DNA from: Candidatus Gastranaerophilales bacterium
GTDB lineage: Bacteria > Cyanobacteriota > Vampirovibrionia > Gastranaerophilales > Gastranaerophilaceae
DNA length: 64,000 nucleotides
Assembly: GCA_910587375.1 (NCBI GenBank)
Contig: CAJULR010000035.1
Location: 74,064 to 138,063, forward strand
Direction: 5' to 3'
Numbering within the stretch: position 1 is the first letter of the stretch; each line of letters begins with the position of its first letter. The notes below the pieces were generated by a model. The model was not told where the DNA came from and did not search any database. It worked only from the letters and a program-made list of their open reading frames with translations. Positions 26,913-35,793 of this stretch are shown in pieces. Both the position numbers and the translations under genes were made by a program.

Positions 26913-27644
26913 ATGAAAGATATAATTGGTTTTTGGGGATACCCTGAACCCTCTTTAATTAAAAAATATAAAACTCTCTACCCAAACGCAAATTGGGTAG
27001 ATTTGGACATAGACTTTAATTACCCAAAAATAAGTATTTTGCCCGAGGCCTACTGTTCCATTATAAAAAATATTTTTAATAACGCATTTTACCTGAAAGA
27101 AAGGTTAATCGCAATTTTGGCGCCCGTTGGGAAAGACAAATGCGATTCAGCCTTTTTTGCGGTTCAAATTTTAAAAGAAAATGGTTTTAACATTGAAATT
27201 TCATACTTTGAAGACGTTTTGCCTTTGGATAAATTGCCAAACACCCCGATTTCAAAGAGCAATTTGCCCCTAAAAGAAAAAATTGAAAAAATTACAGCAA
27301 ATATAATTGAAGAAAAGGACTATTCAAACCTTCCTGAATGTAAGGCAGAGTTTGGCTTTTGGGGTGTGCCGCCAAATGACTTAAGCGTACTTGAAATTTT
27401 TCCGAATTCAACCCATGTTTTTGGCTGGAGCCGCTGTGTGGAAGCGAAAAACCCTGCAAACATTGAACTTGAAATGTTTGTGGATGAAAATTTGCCCACA
27501 GTTTTCTTTGCGCAGACATTTTGTGCCAAAAACCAGCTTGCAAAATATCTTGCAAATAAATATAACGGGCTTTATATCGACATTGACGGCGTGCCCACAA
27601 ATTCGGTGAAAGCAAAGATAGAAGCATTTTTAAGGCTTAGGTAG
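26913..27644 (+). CDS. Unknown protein with two GFWG-P half-repeats, partner of an activase
   Basis: ATG 26913 is preferred because the upstream extension overlaps the antisense module. The 243-residue protein has two similar halves, beginning IIGFWGYPEPSL at about residue 5 and FGFWGVPPNDLSVLEIFPNS at about 147. Each is followed by an alternating fold with conserved acidic and Cys residues (FGWSRC, FFAQTFCAKNQ). The following gene is a BadF/HgdC-type ATPase, whose known partners are two-lobed 2-hydroxyacyl-CoA dehydratase subunits with Cys. I infer that this could be a divergent partner protein, but no dehydratase motif is secure. Confidence 0.75.
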   Translation: MKDIIGFWGYPEPSLIKKYKTLYPNANWVDLDIDFNYPKISILPEAYCSIIKNIFNNAFYLKERLIAILAPVGKDKCDSAFFAVQILKENGFNIEISYFEDVLPLDKLPNTPISKSNLPLKEKIEKITANIIEEKDYSNLPECKAEFGFWGVPPNDLSVLEIFPNSTHVFGWSRCVEAKNPANIELEMFVDENLPTVFFAQTFCAKNQLAKYLANKYNGLYIDIDGVPTNSVKAKIEAFLRLR

Positions 27645-27664
27645 GATTGGAGCGGGCAAAATTT

Positions 27665-28345
27665 ATGAACAACGGCATTGAAAAACATTTTTTAGACGCA
27701 GGAACCACCTGGAGCAAAATTTTAACCGTTTCAAACGGTGAAAAAAACTATAAAATCATTCCAACAGCCGAATTAAAAAGTTTAAACGTTGAATTTGAAG
27801 CAGGAACAGGGCATTCGGCCGGTTTAAAAAACGTTAAAAAATATGAAAACGAGGTCGTGGCCCTTGCAATAGGCGCAAAAAACAACCTGGAAAATGAAAA
27901 CATTGTGCTTGACTTAGGCTCAAGGGACATTAAGTGGGTAAAATTTAAGAGCGGCAAATTTTCTGATATGGACTGGAACACAAACTGTGCAAGCGCAACA
28001 GGGGCCACAATTGAAATGCTGTTAAAATTTTACGATGTAAAACCGGAAGAACTTCAGGCAACAGATGAAAAATATGCTGTCACCTGCGGCATTTTCGGCC
28101 TGGAAAAAATTATGGACGACGTTGCAAAAGGCGCTATGCCTGCGGTTGCAATTTCAAAATTTATCGGAGGGATTGCCCAAAACGCCTGGAATTTCACTAA
28201 AAACCCTGATAAACTCTACGTTTCAGGAGGTTTTTGCGAAAATAAATGCTTTATTGATTCACTCTCAAAACATTGTGAAGTTATTCCGTTGGGCCGCTTT
28301 GTCCTTGTGGACGGGCTTTATGGGGAATATTTGAAAACAGTTTAG
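27665..28345 (+). CDS. BadF/BadG/BcrA/BcrD-type ATPase (activase-like)
   Basis: The 226-residue protein has the ASKHA phosphate loops of the CoA-dehydratase activase family: LDAGTTWSKI near residue 10, LDLGSRDIKWVKF near 80, and the central DWNTNCASATGATIEM with a Cys. A late YVSGGFCENK matches the adenosine motif. Known activases use ATP hydrolysis to inject an electron from a [4Fe-4S] cluster into a dehydratase. It is shorter than the usual 260. The upstream unknown gene ends 20 bp before, so the two form a unit. A bidirectional terminator follows. Confidence 0.85.
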   Translation: MNNGIEKHFLDAGTTWSKILTVSNGEKNYKIIPTAELKSLNVEFEAGTGHSAGLKNVKKYENEVVALAIGAKNNLENENIVLDLGSRDIKWVKFKSGKFSDMDWNTNCASATGATIEMLLKFYDVKPEELQATDEKYAVTCGIFGLEKIMDDVAKGAMPAVAISKFIGGIAQNAWNFTKNPDKLYVSGGFCENKCFIDSLSKHCEVIPLGRFVLVDGLYGEYLKTV

Positions 28346-28375
28346 GCAAAACGCGGCCACAAAACACAGTCAAAA

Positions 28376-28405
28376 GAGGGCTATAAAATATATCGCCCTC
28401 TTTTT
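28376..28405. terminator. Bidirectional terminator between the activase gene and ahcY
   Basis: GAGGGC and GCCCTC form a stem with T runs on both strands. It serves converging genes. Confidence 0.8.
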
Positions 28406-28445
28406 GTCTGAAAAAATTTCTCTAAACCCCTCTAAAAGCTTCATT

Positions 28446-29717
28446 CTATGTTCCAGATTTCCAAGAATTTAAGTATTCAAATTGTTCATCTGTTAAAGTG
28501 TCAATCTCAACGCCCATAGATTCAAGCTTAATTTTTGCAATTTGGACATCAACTTCATGCGGCAAAGTATAGAGTTTATTTTGAAGTTTGCCTTTGTTTT
28601 TAAGCACAAATTCAATACCAAGCGCCTGGTTTGCAAAACTCATATCCATAACGCTTGCGGGGTGGCCTTCTGCGCCGACAAGGTTCACTAAACGGCCCTC
28701 TGCAAGAACATATAAAGTTTTTCCGTTGTCTAAAACCCACTCATCAAGGCTTGGACGGATATTTCTTGATTCAACAACATGCTTTCTTAAGCCATTAACG
28801 TTCACTTCAACATCAAAATGGCCTGCGTTTGAAACAAAGGCGCCATCTTTCATTGAAAGCAAATGTTCAACGTCAATAACGTTCTTATCGCCTGTAACAG
28901 TAAGGAAAATATCCCCTTCTTTTGCTGCTTCTTTAATCGGCATAACCCTGAAACCGTCCATAACAGCTTCAAGTGCTTTTAGGTGATCAACTTCTGTTAC
29001 AATAACGTTTGCGCCCATACCGCGTGCACGCATTGCAGCGCCTCTTCCGCACCAGCCGTATCCCGCAACAACAAAGGTTTTTCCTGAAATAAGGATATTT
29101 GTTGTTCTTATAATGCCGTCAAGTGCGCTTTGGCCTGTGCCATAGCGGTTATCATATAAATGTTTTGTAAGGCTTGAATTTACCCCAAGGGCCGGAAATT
29201 CAAGCGAGCCGTCTTTTTCCATAGCTTCAAGACGGATAATCCCTGTTGTGGTTTCTTCTGTGGAGCCTATAATATTTGGAATTAAATCTCTTCTTGTTTT
29301 ATGAACAGTTGCAACCAAATCACACCCATCATCAATAATTAAATGCGGCTTGTGGTCTAATGCTGTCTGCACATGCTTTGCATAAGTTTCTTTGTCCTCT
29401 CCTGCAATTGCAAATACGGGAATTCCCCAATATTTAACAAGGGCTGCCGCCACATCGTCCTGGGTTGATAATGGGTTTGAAGCCGCAAGAACAGCGTCTG
29501 CGCCGCCTTCTTTCATTGCAATACAAAGGGCCGCGGTTTCTTTTGTAACATGCACGCATGCCGTAAGCCTTAACCCTTCAAAAGGCCTTTCTTTTTTAAA
29601 CCTTTCTGTTATATTCCTTAAAACAGGCATATCTTTTTGCGCCCACTCAATGTTTTTCTTTCCCTGTTCTGCTAAATTTATATCTTTAATTTCATAAGAA
29701 AGCACTGATGTTACCAT
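28446..29717 (-). CDS. ahcY: Adenosylhomocysteinase
   Basis: AhcY splits S-adenosylhomocysteine into adenosine and homocysteine and so relieves methyltransferase inhibition. ATG 29717 has AGGAGG upstream and gives 423 residues. Conserved parts include LTACVHVTKETAAL, CDLVATVHKT, GSTEETTTGIIR, NNRYGTGQS-like DNRYGTGQSALDG, the NAD motif VVAGYGWCGRGAAMRARGMGA and SNAGHFDVEV. The C-terminus ends in a short non-canonical tail instead of the usual Lys-Tyr, matching the shorter microbial form. Divergent from pckA. Confidence 0.96.
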   Translation of the reverse strand: MVTSVLSYEIKDINLAEQGKKNIEWAQKDMPVLRNITERFKKERPFEGLRLTACVHVTKETAALCIAMKEGGADAVLAASNPLSTQDDVAAALVKYWGIPVFAIAGEDKETYAKHVQTALDHKPHLIIDDGCDLVATVHKTRRDLIPNIIGSTEETTTGIIRLEAMEKDGSLEFPALGVNSSLTKHLYDNRYGTGQSALDGIIRTTNILISGKTFVVAGYGWCGRGAAMRARGMGANVIVTEVDHLKALEAVMDGFRVMPIKEAAKEGDIFLTVTGDKNVIDVEHLLSMKDGAFVSNAGHFDVEVNVNGLRKHVVESRNIRPSLDEWVLDNGKTLYVLAEGRLVNLVGAEGHPASVMDMSFANQALGIEFVLKNKGKLQNKLYTLPHEVDVQIAKIKLESMGVEIDTLTDEQFEYLNSWKSGT

Positions 29718-29844
29718 AATTTTAAACCTCCTAAAGGTGCCTTTAATTTTCACCAAAATGTTACCACAAAAAATATTTTTATGCTAATATTGCTATGGTG
29801 AACTATTAAATGTATTGCGTACAATTTAAAAGGAGATATTATTT

Positions 29845-31503
29845 ATGTCAACTGTAGAATTTTTTACAAATTCAGAAGAGCTTAAAAAGCTTTATTCTGC
29901 TGCCCGTGCAACAATCACGGCACCTTTCTACGGAAACAACGTAGAACATGTACAATCTGTTTCAGAAGCATACAAACTTGCTCTAAACAGCCCCGGCACT
30001 GTTGAATTAACAGGTATGCCCGTTTATCAACCCGAAAAAATCGGCCTTCCAAAAGGCGCTAACCAATTATTATTCAACGACGGTACAGTTGTTGGCCGTT
30101 GCGCTGCTGCAAGAAAAATCGTTGGTGAACCCGGATGTGACCTTGGCTATTTGCTTCCTATCATCCGTGAAGCAGTTTATGGCACACGTGACCGTTTAAT
30201 GTACAAAACCGAAGTTGTAGTTGGTTTGGAAGAAGACTTTATGGTTAAAGCTCATCTTTTAATCCCTGAAGGTTTTGAAAACGTTATGTATTCTTGGATG
30301 TTAAACTTCCAATACATCAACGAATATTATTCAAATATGTATGCAAACTCAAGAAGCATTTCAGAAGGCGACTTGTTCATATTCTCAGACCCGGATTGGT
30401 CACACCCTGACTTCCCATACGGTTTAACATTCTTTGACCCTGAACACAACTGTGCCGCAATTCTTGGTATGAGATATTTTGGCGAACACAAAAAAGGTAC
30501 ATTAACCCTTGCTTGGGGCGCTGCTGCAAGAAACGGCTATGCTTCATGCCACGGCGGTATGAAAAGATACAACCTTGGCGAAAACAAATCATTCCAAGTT
30601 GCCGTGTTTGGTCTTTCAGGCTCAGGTAAATCAACAATTACCCACGCAAAACACAACAATAAATACGATATCACGGTTCTTCACGATGACGCATTTATCA
30701 TCAACGTTCATGATAAATATACAATCGCTCTTGAACCTGCATACTTCGACAAAACTGCAGACTATCCGATGAACTGCGACGATAACAAATACATCTTAAC
30801 CCAACAAAACGCAGGTGTTATCGCAGCAGCTGACGGTAAATTATACTCAATTACAGAAGATATCAGAAACGGTAACGGCCGTGCTGTTAAATCAAAACTT
30901 TGGTCACCAAACAGAGTTGATAGAATCAACGAACCGATTAACGCTATTTTCTGGTTGATGAAGGATCCTACAATTCCTCCTGTATTAAAACTTTCAGGTG
31001 CTTCACTTGGTTCTGCTATGGGTGCAACCCTTGCTACAAAACGTTCTTCAGCTGAAAGATTGGCTAAAGGCGTTGACCCGAACGCACTTGTTGTTGAACC
31101 TTATGCTAACCCATTCAGAGTTTATCCTTTGGAAATGGATTACACAAGATTTAAACAATTAATTCAAGACGGCGTTGATTGCTACATCTTGAACACAGGC
31201 GAATTTATGGGCACAAAAGTTCAACCTAAACACACTCTTGGCGTTATTGAAGCAATCGTTGAAGGAAGCGCTAAATTCCACAAATGGGAAGGCTTTACTG
31301 ACATCGAAATTATGGATGTTGAAGGTTTTGACGCAAGCTTTGCTAACGCAGAATACAAAGAACAATTCGTTAAACGTATGCAAGACAGAATTGAATTTGT
31401 TAAATCAAGAGAAACTGAAAAAGCAGGTTTGGACAAACTTCCGGCTGACGCTCTTGAAGCTCTTGAAAACGTTGTTAAACAAGCAAACGTTGCAAGAGTA
31501 TAG
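29845..31503 (+). CDS. pckA: Phosphoenolpyruvate carboxykinase (ATP)
   Basis: The enzyme interconverts oxaloacetate and phosphoenolpyruvate with ATP. The kinase-1a loop is FGLSGSGKST near residue 255, followed by the metal-binding VLHDDAFI. MPVYQPEK and GRCAAARKIVGEPG lie upstream, and RSSAERL follows. At 552 residues it belongs to the divergent long ATP-dependent group. A strong AAAGGAG site and a perfect terminator at 31531-31563 suggest high expression. In a fermentative gut bacterium it would feed fumarate or gluconeogenesis. Confidence 0.92.
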   Translation: MSTVEFFTNSEELKKLYSAARATITAPFYGNNVEHVQSVSEAYKLALNSPGTVELTGMPVYQPEKIGLPKGANQLLFNDGTVVGRCAAARKIVGEPGCDLGYLLPIIREAVYGTRDRLMYKTEVVVGLEEDFMVKAHLLIPEGFENVMYSWMLNFQYINEYYSNMYANSRSISEGDLFIFSDPDWSHPDFPYGLTFFDPEHNCAAILGMRYFGEHKKGTLTLAWGAAARNGYASCHGGMKRYNLGENKSFQVAVFGLSGSGKSTITHAKHNNKYDITVLHDDAFIINVHDKYTIALEPAYFDKTADYPMNCDDNKYILTQQNAGVIAAADGKLYSITEDIRNGNGRAVKSKLWSPNRVDRINEPINAIFWLMKDPTIPPVLKLSGASLGSAMGATLATKRSSAERLAKGVDPNALVVEPYANPFRVYPLEMDYTRFKQLIQDGVDCYILNTGEFMGTKVQPKHTLGVIEAIVEGSAKFHKWEGFTDIEIMDVEGFDASFANAEYKEQFVKRMQDRIEFVKSRETEKAGLDKLPADALEALENVVKQANVARV

Positions 31504-31530
31504 TTTTTAGTTGAAACTTAACAAATTTTA

Positions 31531-31563
31531 TAGTCCGTGGGTTTTTCTCACGGACTATTTTTT
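31531..31563 (+). terminator. pckA terminator
   Basis: TAGTCCGTG and CACGGACTA form a 9-bp stem followed by T-rich sequence. Confidence 0.92.
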
Positions 31564-31829
31564 ACCTGTTTTTGAACTTTTTTGGCCGGTTGATGTCTTT
31601 ATCCATCTATTAATATATTTGCCCGTTTGGCGTGTTTTAAAGTATTATCAAATAGAAATCACCCCTTAGAGTGTCAGGGCTTACGGGTTTTGACAGATAA
31701 GGAAATTCAAATCGTCAAAGCGGGGCCGTGTTTTAACGGTTTAAGGCCGGATTTTCGGCTATCGTTTGACAAAGTTTATGTTGCCAAACTAAATCACCTG
31801 CTTTTATTTTAGACACAGCAGCACATTGA
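31564..31829 (+). other. Region without a convincing gene
   Basis: One open stretch (31627-31812) encodes a peptide with no recognised family and no ribosome binding site, and its frame differs from the repeat modules that follow. It could be another broken piece of the same decayed gene. Nothing else is seen. Confidence 0.4.
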
Positions 31830-32338
31830 AAACCACAGCTCTGCGACAGGTATGAAGGTTACGGCGCCTTGCAGTGCAACTGGACAAGCAGCTGCCCGGG
31901 CTCCGCTAACGGTAACTGCCTCCCGAACTATGTATGGTCAGGCACGGTTAGCAGCGGCACTAGTTACTATAATCGTTATCTAAACAATGGTACATTCAAC
32001 GATAACAATCTTACCTATACCTATTCTCTTGGTGTGCGCTGTGTCCTGGATTTGGAAATACAAGCTACAGACTGCAGCTCTGTGACTACTATTCAGGTTA
32101 CGGCGCCATACAGTGCAAGAGTTTGAGCGGCGGCTGCCCGGGCGCGAACAATAACAACTGCAACCCGAGGACGGTATGGTCAGGCACTAAGGGCAGTAAC
32201 ACTAGTTACTATATTTCAAGCTGGCTTGAGAGTGGTACACTTAATATAGGCAGTACCGGAAATAATCCCACCAATGCCTTTTCTGTGCGCTGTGTCCTGG
32301 ATTTGACAATCAATATAATGATAAAAGCGCCTCGGTAG
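31830..32338 (+). pseudogene. Two tandem lectin/FISUMP-like C-terminal modules in different frames
   Basis: Two copies of a module about 239 bp apart begin at 31836 and 32075. Each reads QLCDxYxGYGAxQC, a CPG and Asn-rich stretch, VWSGT, TSYY, GT and ends VRCVLDL. This resembles the end of FISUMP/DUF1566 lectin-fold domains. The module starts differ by 239, so they are in different frames. The first reads through into the second out of frame and the second stops at 32336-32338. No start region or signal is attached. I read this as the decayed 3' part of a cell-surface or prepilin-like gene, or as silent cassettes. Confidence 0.65.
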
Positions 32339-32354
32339 TCCCCAAGACGCTTTT
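32323..32354. terminator. Bidirectional terminator at 32.3 kb
   Basis: AAAAGCGCCTCGG pairs with CCAAGACGCTTTT with two G-U positions. It overlaps the end of the repeat module and serves the response regulator on the other strand. Confidence 0.75.
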
Positions 32355-32388
32355 AGTGTTAAGCATTTCCTCTTTTAAAACTTTGATT

Positions 32389-33087
32389 CTATCCTTGCAC
32401 GATACCTTCTTTTATAGCCTTCACCGCCGCCTGAACACGATCATCCACACACAGCTTTTGCAAAATGCTGCAAACATGGGCTTTTGCCGTGTGCACAGAA
32501 ACAATAAGCTCTTTTGCAATTTCCGTGTTGCTTTTGCCCTTCACAAGAAGCTTTAGAACTTCTGTCTCCCTGTCTGTCAAATGTCCTTTGGGGTCAATTG
32601 GTTCGTGTTCGTTTAAAAGTTTAACATTTTCAGGCTTCGGGAAAAGTTTTAAAGCAAGCTTTGCAACGTTCGGGTCAATCCAGCATGCCCCTTGTGCCAC
32701 AGAGCGTATCACCTCAGAGAGCGCTGTCGGGTCAATGTCTTTTAAACAATATGCAATGGCGCCGGAACCAAGTGCTGCAAGCACTTCCTCTTCCCTTTCG
32801 TGAGATGTTAAAATTATAACTTTTACATCAGGGTGAATTTCTTTTGCCTTCATTGTGGCCTCCAGGCCATTGATTCCCGGCAAGCCCAAATCCATTAAAA
32901 TTACATCAGGTTTTTCTTTTTTGATAAATTCTAAGCCCGCTTCGCCTGATTCAGCTTCTCCAATTACATTTATATGCTCAAATTCATTCAAAGCATAGCG
33001 AAGCCCAACACGTGTGAGCTTGTAATCTTCCACAATGATTACCTTTATCGGGTTTACTTTTGTTTGACTGTTCGTTTTTGTCGTCAT
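32389..33087 (-). CDS. NarL/FixJ-type response regulator (orphan)
   Basis: The receiver domain (about residues 14-130) has the acidic pair in VEDYK, phospho-Asp in ILMDLGLPG, the Thr/Ser in IILTSHE and Lys in YCLKDID. A LuxR-type helix-turn-helix follows at about 165-225 (LTDRETEVLKLLVKGKSNTEIAKELIVS). The 232-residue arrangement is standard. No histidine kinase is adjacent, so its partner must lie elsewhere. It probably controls transcription in response to a signal not evident here. Confidence 0.93.
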   Translation of the reverse strand: MTTKTNSQTKVNPIKVIIVEDYKLTRVGLRYALNEFEHINVIGEAESGEAGLEFIKKEKPDVILMDLGLPGINGLEATMKAKEIHPDVKVIILTSHEREEEVLAALGSGAIAYCLKDIDPTALSEVIRSVAQGACWIDPNVAKLALKLFPKPENVKLLNEHEPIDPKGHLTDRETEVLKLLVKGKSNTEIAKELIVSVHTAKAHVCSILQKLCVDDRVQAAVKAIKEGIVQG

Positions 33088-33331
33088 ATTAAATACCTTT
33101 CAAGTGAACTTATTTATTGTTAAATCAATACTACAGGTTAAGTTTTGTTTCTGATATTACCCATTAGTGTAATCTTTGTAGTTGCCCGATAAGATAAGTA
33201 TATTTTTTCAAATTTTAGTACATTTTTCAAGAAAAATACTACTTTGAGCCTAATTCAGCAGGAAATTTTAACAATAAATAAATAATTCAGCAATAATTCC
33301 ATACTTCTAGTATAACATTTTATTTGAAAAA

Positions 33332-33361
33332 GGGGAGCCCCTTTTAAAAAAGAGCTCCCTT
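33332..33361 (-). terminator. gap terminator
   Basis: On the minus strand GGGAGC and GCTCCC pair around a T/A-rich loop and are followed by five T, just after the gap stop. Confidence 0.8.
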
Positions 33362-33370
33362 AAGTTTAAA

Positions 33371-34378
33371 CTATAGCTTAGAAGCTACCATTAATGTAGT
33401 TTCAGCAAGTCTTGTTGAATAACCCATTTCGTTATCATACCAAGAAACAACTTTCACCATGTTGTCGCCCATTGTCATTGTTAATGCAGCGTCAACTGTT
33501 GAAGATTGGCTTGAACCGATGAAGTCAGAAGATACAAGCGGTTCTTCAGAGTAGCAAAGTACTTTGCCATCTGCAGCAGCTTTAAGAGCAGCATTTACAG
33601 CTTCAACTGTAACAGGTTTTTCAGTTTCAAATACAACGTCCACAACTGAAACGTCTGGTGTTGGAACTCTCATAGCAAAGCCGTTTAATTTTCCTTTTAA
33701 TTCAGGAAGAACTAAAGCAACAGCCTTAGCAGCACCTGTAGTTGTAGGAACGATGTTCAAAGCGCCTGCACGAGCTCTTCTTGGGTCTTTGTGGCCTGCG
33801 TCTAAGATTCTTTGGTCACCTGTGTATGAGTGAACAGTTGTCATTAAGCCTTTAACAACGCCAAATTTTTCAGCAATAACTTTTGCAACAGGAGCTAAGC
33901 AGTTTGTTGTGCAAGATGCCATTGAAATAACGTTGTGTTGAGCAGGGTCATATTCATTTTCGTTAACGCCAAGAACGATTGTTTTGTCTTCGTTTTTAGC
34001 GGGAGCTGAAATGATAACTTTTTTAGCGCCTGCAGCGATGTGAGCTTTTGCTTTTTCAGCGTCAGTGTAGAAACCTGTTGATTCAACAACAACTTCAACA
34101 CCAAGTTCAGCCCAAGGAAGGTTTGCAGGGTCTTTTTCAGCATAGAATTTAATTTTCTTGCCGTTGATTACTAAACCGTCTTCAACAACTTCAACAGTGC
34201 CGCAGAATTTGCCCATAACTGAGTCATATTTGAAAACATGAGCAGCGTTTGCAGGTGTTAAACCGGGGTCATTGATTGCAACATAATCAATTTTATCGAA
34301 AATGCCTTCTCTGATGGCAGCACGTAATGTGTTTCTGCCGATTCTTCCAAAACCGTTAATCGCAACTTTCTTTGCCAT
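33371..34378 (-). CDS. gap: Glyceraldehyde-3-phosphate dehydrogenase
   Basis: The enzyme makes 1,3-bisphosphoglycerate with NAD or NADP in glycolysis. The 335-residue protein starts KVAINGFGRIGR, carries the catalytic Cys in SMASCTTNCLAPVAK near residue 155, the His in TTVHSYTGDQ and ends SWYDNEMGYSTRL. Strong AGGAG site, isolated gene with its own terminator, A/T-poor codon choice at many positions compared with neighbours, consistent with high expression. Confidence 0.97.
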   Translation of the reverse strand: MAKKVAINGFGRIGRNTLRAAIREGIFDKIDYVAINDPGLTPANAAHVFKYDSVMGKFCGTVEVVEDGLVINGKKIKFYAEKDPANLPWAELGVEVVVESTGFYTDAEKAKAHIAAGAKKVIISAPAKNEDKTIVLGVNENEYDPAQHNVISMASCTTNCLAPVAKVIAEKFGVVKGLMTTVHSYTGDQRILDAGHKDPRRARAGALNIVPTTTGAAKAVALVLPELKGKLNGFAMRVPTPDVSVVDVVFETEKPVTVEAVNAALKAAADGKVLCYSEEPLVSSDFIGSSQSSTVDAALTMTMGDNMVKVVSWYDNEMGYSTRLAETTLMVASKL

Positions 34379-34564
34379 ATTGGTTCTCTCCTTCTATATA
34401 AAACTAACAGGTCATTTATATTACAAAAACACAAAATTTTCAAGCAAATACGTTTAAAACTTTCTTGTTTCATTCTGTTGTTGTATTATTTTATAAGCAA
34501 GTAACAAATTTTTATCTTTTGACGTTTTAAAATGAAAACAAAATGTTAAAAAGGAGAGAAACTA

Positions 34565-35035
34565 ATGAAAATTAACCCTATATCTTTAAACTCATTCAAA
34601 GCAAAACTTGTAAGAGACCCAAAACCGGGAGATAATACAAAAAGTTCTTCAAAAGAAGAAATGGTTCAATCTTATAATAAAGCAATTCAAACAATTCAAA
34701 AACAAAAAGCCGTTGCAATTGAATTTGACACTTTTATGCGCACGCCTGAAGTTAAAGAAATTGTAGAAAATCTGCCAAAAGAAGATAGGCTCATAATGGA
34801 TACAAAATATTATGCAGAAGTAACAGGCTATGGAGAACTTGCAAGAAGCACAATGGGGTTAACCTACGAAAGCGACGACCCTTTTGTAAACGCTGCTTTT
34901 GAACAACTTTCAAGCGAAGAAAGAGCTGAAGTTTCAGGCCTTGTTGACGTTCAAAACCCGGACGGCTCTTTAAACAAAAAAGGCATTACAGACTATTTAA
35001 AAAGACTTAAAGATTTTATGGACAATCAAGTATAA
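34565..35035 (+). CDS. Uncharacterised helical protein with N-terminal FxA/G motif
   Basis: A 156-residue protein behind a clear AAGGAG site. I know no family for it. After the opening MKINPISLNSFKAKL the sequence is a charged, mostly helical domain (residues 28-155) with no Cys, membrane segment or catalytic motif. The first 15 residues match the I-N-x-I ... F-x-G/A opening seen on unrelated proteins in this window, so they may be a sorting or binding tag. It precedes the LOG gene by 97 bp. Confidence 0.8.
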   Translation: MKINPISLNSFKAKLVRDPKPGDNTKSSSKEEMVQSYNKAIQTIQKQKAVAIEFDTFMRTPEVKEIVENLPKEDRLIMDTKYYAEVTGYGELARSTMGLTYESDDPFVNAAFEQLSSEERAEVSGLVDVQNPDGSLNKKGITDYLKRLKDFMDNQV

Positions 35036-35132
35036 ATATCCAAAAACTCAAAGTCTTCATCCTGCAATAAAAAGATGACAACAAAAACAGTTCTATTGTA
35101 TAATTAATTTCACTTTTAAAGGAGAACATTCA

Positions 35133-35720
35133 ATGATTAAAAATGTTTGTGTTTTTGCTTCATCCTGCAATTTTTTGGATGAAATATATTATAAAGAAGC
35201 CGAAGCCCTTGGACAAATGATGGCAAATGCCGGATATAATATGGTTTATGGCGGAAGCTCCCTGGGGCTTATGTGGGCATGCGCCAAAGAAGTGAAAACA
35301 GGCGGCGGAAAAATTATAGGTATCATGCCTGAAAAATTAAAAGAAATGGCCGAAAATTCAGACTCTTGCGATGAATTTTACGTAACAGCCGGTATGAGAG
35401 AAAGAAAAGCCAAGATGGATGAGATGAGCGACGCTGTTGTTGCCATTCCGGGCGGCTTTGGAACGCTTGAAGAAATTAGCGAGATGATTGTTCAAAAACA
35501 GCTTGGCTATAACAAAAAAGCAATTGTTTTATTGAACACAAACGGGTTTTATAACGGCCTTATTGCCTTTTTTGACAACATTTTAGAGCAAAAATTTGCA
35601 AACGAAAAAGCAAGAGAATTATACTACGTTGCAAATTCGCCAAAAGAGGTTATAGATTACCTTAAAAACTATAAAGAGCGCGACCTTGCCGTTACGAAAG
35701 AAGAAATCTATTCAAGATAG
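35133..35720 (+). CDS. LOG-family protein (nucleoside-5'-monophosphate phosphoribohydrolase-like)
   Basis: The 195-residue Rossmann-like protein has the LOG signature GGSSLGLM, the Arg-rich MRERKAKM, and the PGGFGTLEEISEMI motif near residue 110. Characterised members remove ribose phosphate from cytokinin nucleotides or related nucleotides. In bacteria the physiological substrate is often unknown. AAAGGAG site upstream. Full length. Confidence 0.92.
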   Translation: MIKNVCVFASSCNFLDEIYYKEAEALGQMMANAGYNMVYGGSSLGLMWACAKEVKTGGGKIIGIMPEKLKEMAENSDSCDEFYVTAGMRERKAKMDEMSDAVVAIPGGFGTLEEISEMIVQKQLGYNKKAIVLLNTNGFYNGLIAFFDNILEQKFANEKARELYYVANSPKEVIDYLKNYKERDLAVTKEEIYSR

Positions 35721-35793
35721 GGGCCCATAAAAACTGTTGCAGCAGAAATTTATTCAAAGCGCAAAAATTATTTTTCACAGGGTTTAAAGCCGT

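Noticed and set aside
31830..32338. Diversity-generating retroelement target
   Set aside because: The variable stretches are lectin-like, but differences between copies are not confined to adenine positions, and no reverse transcriptase or template repeat is in the window.
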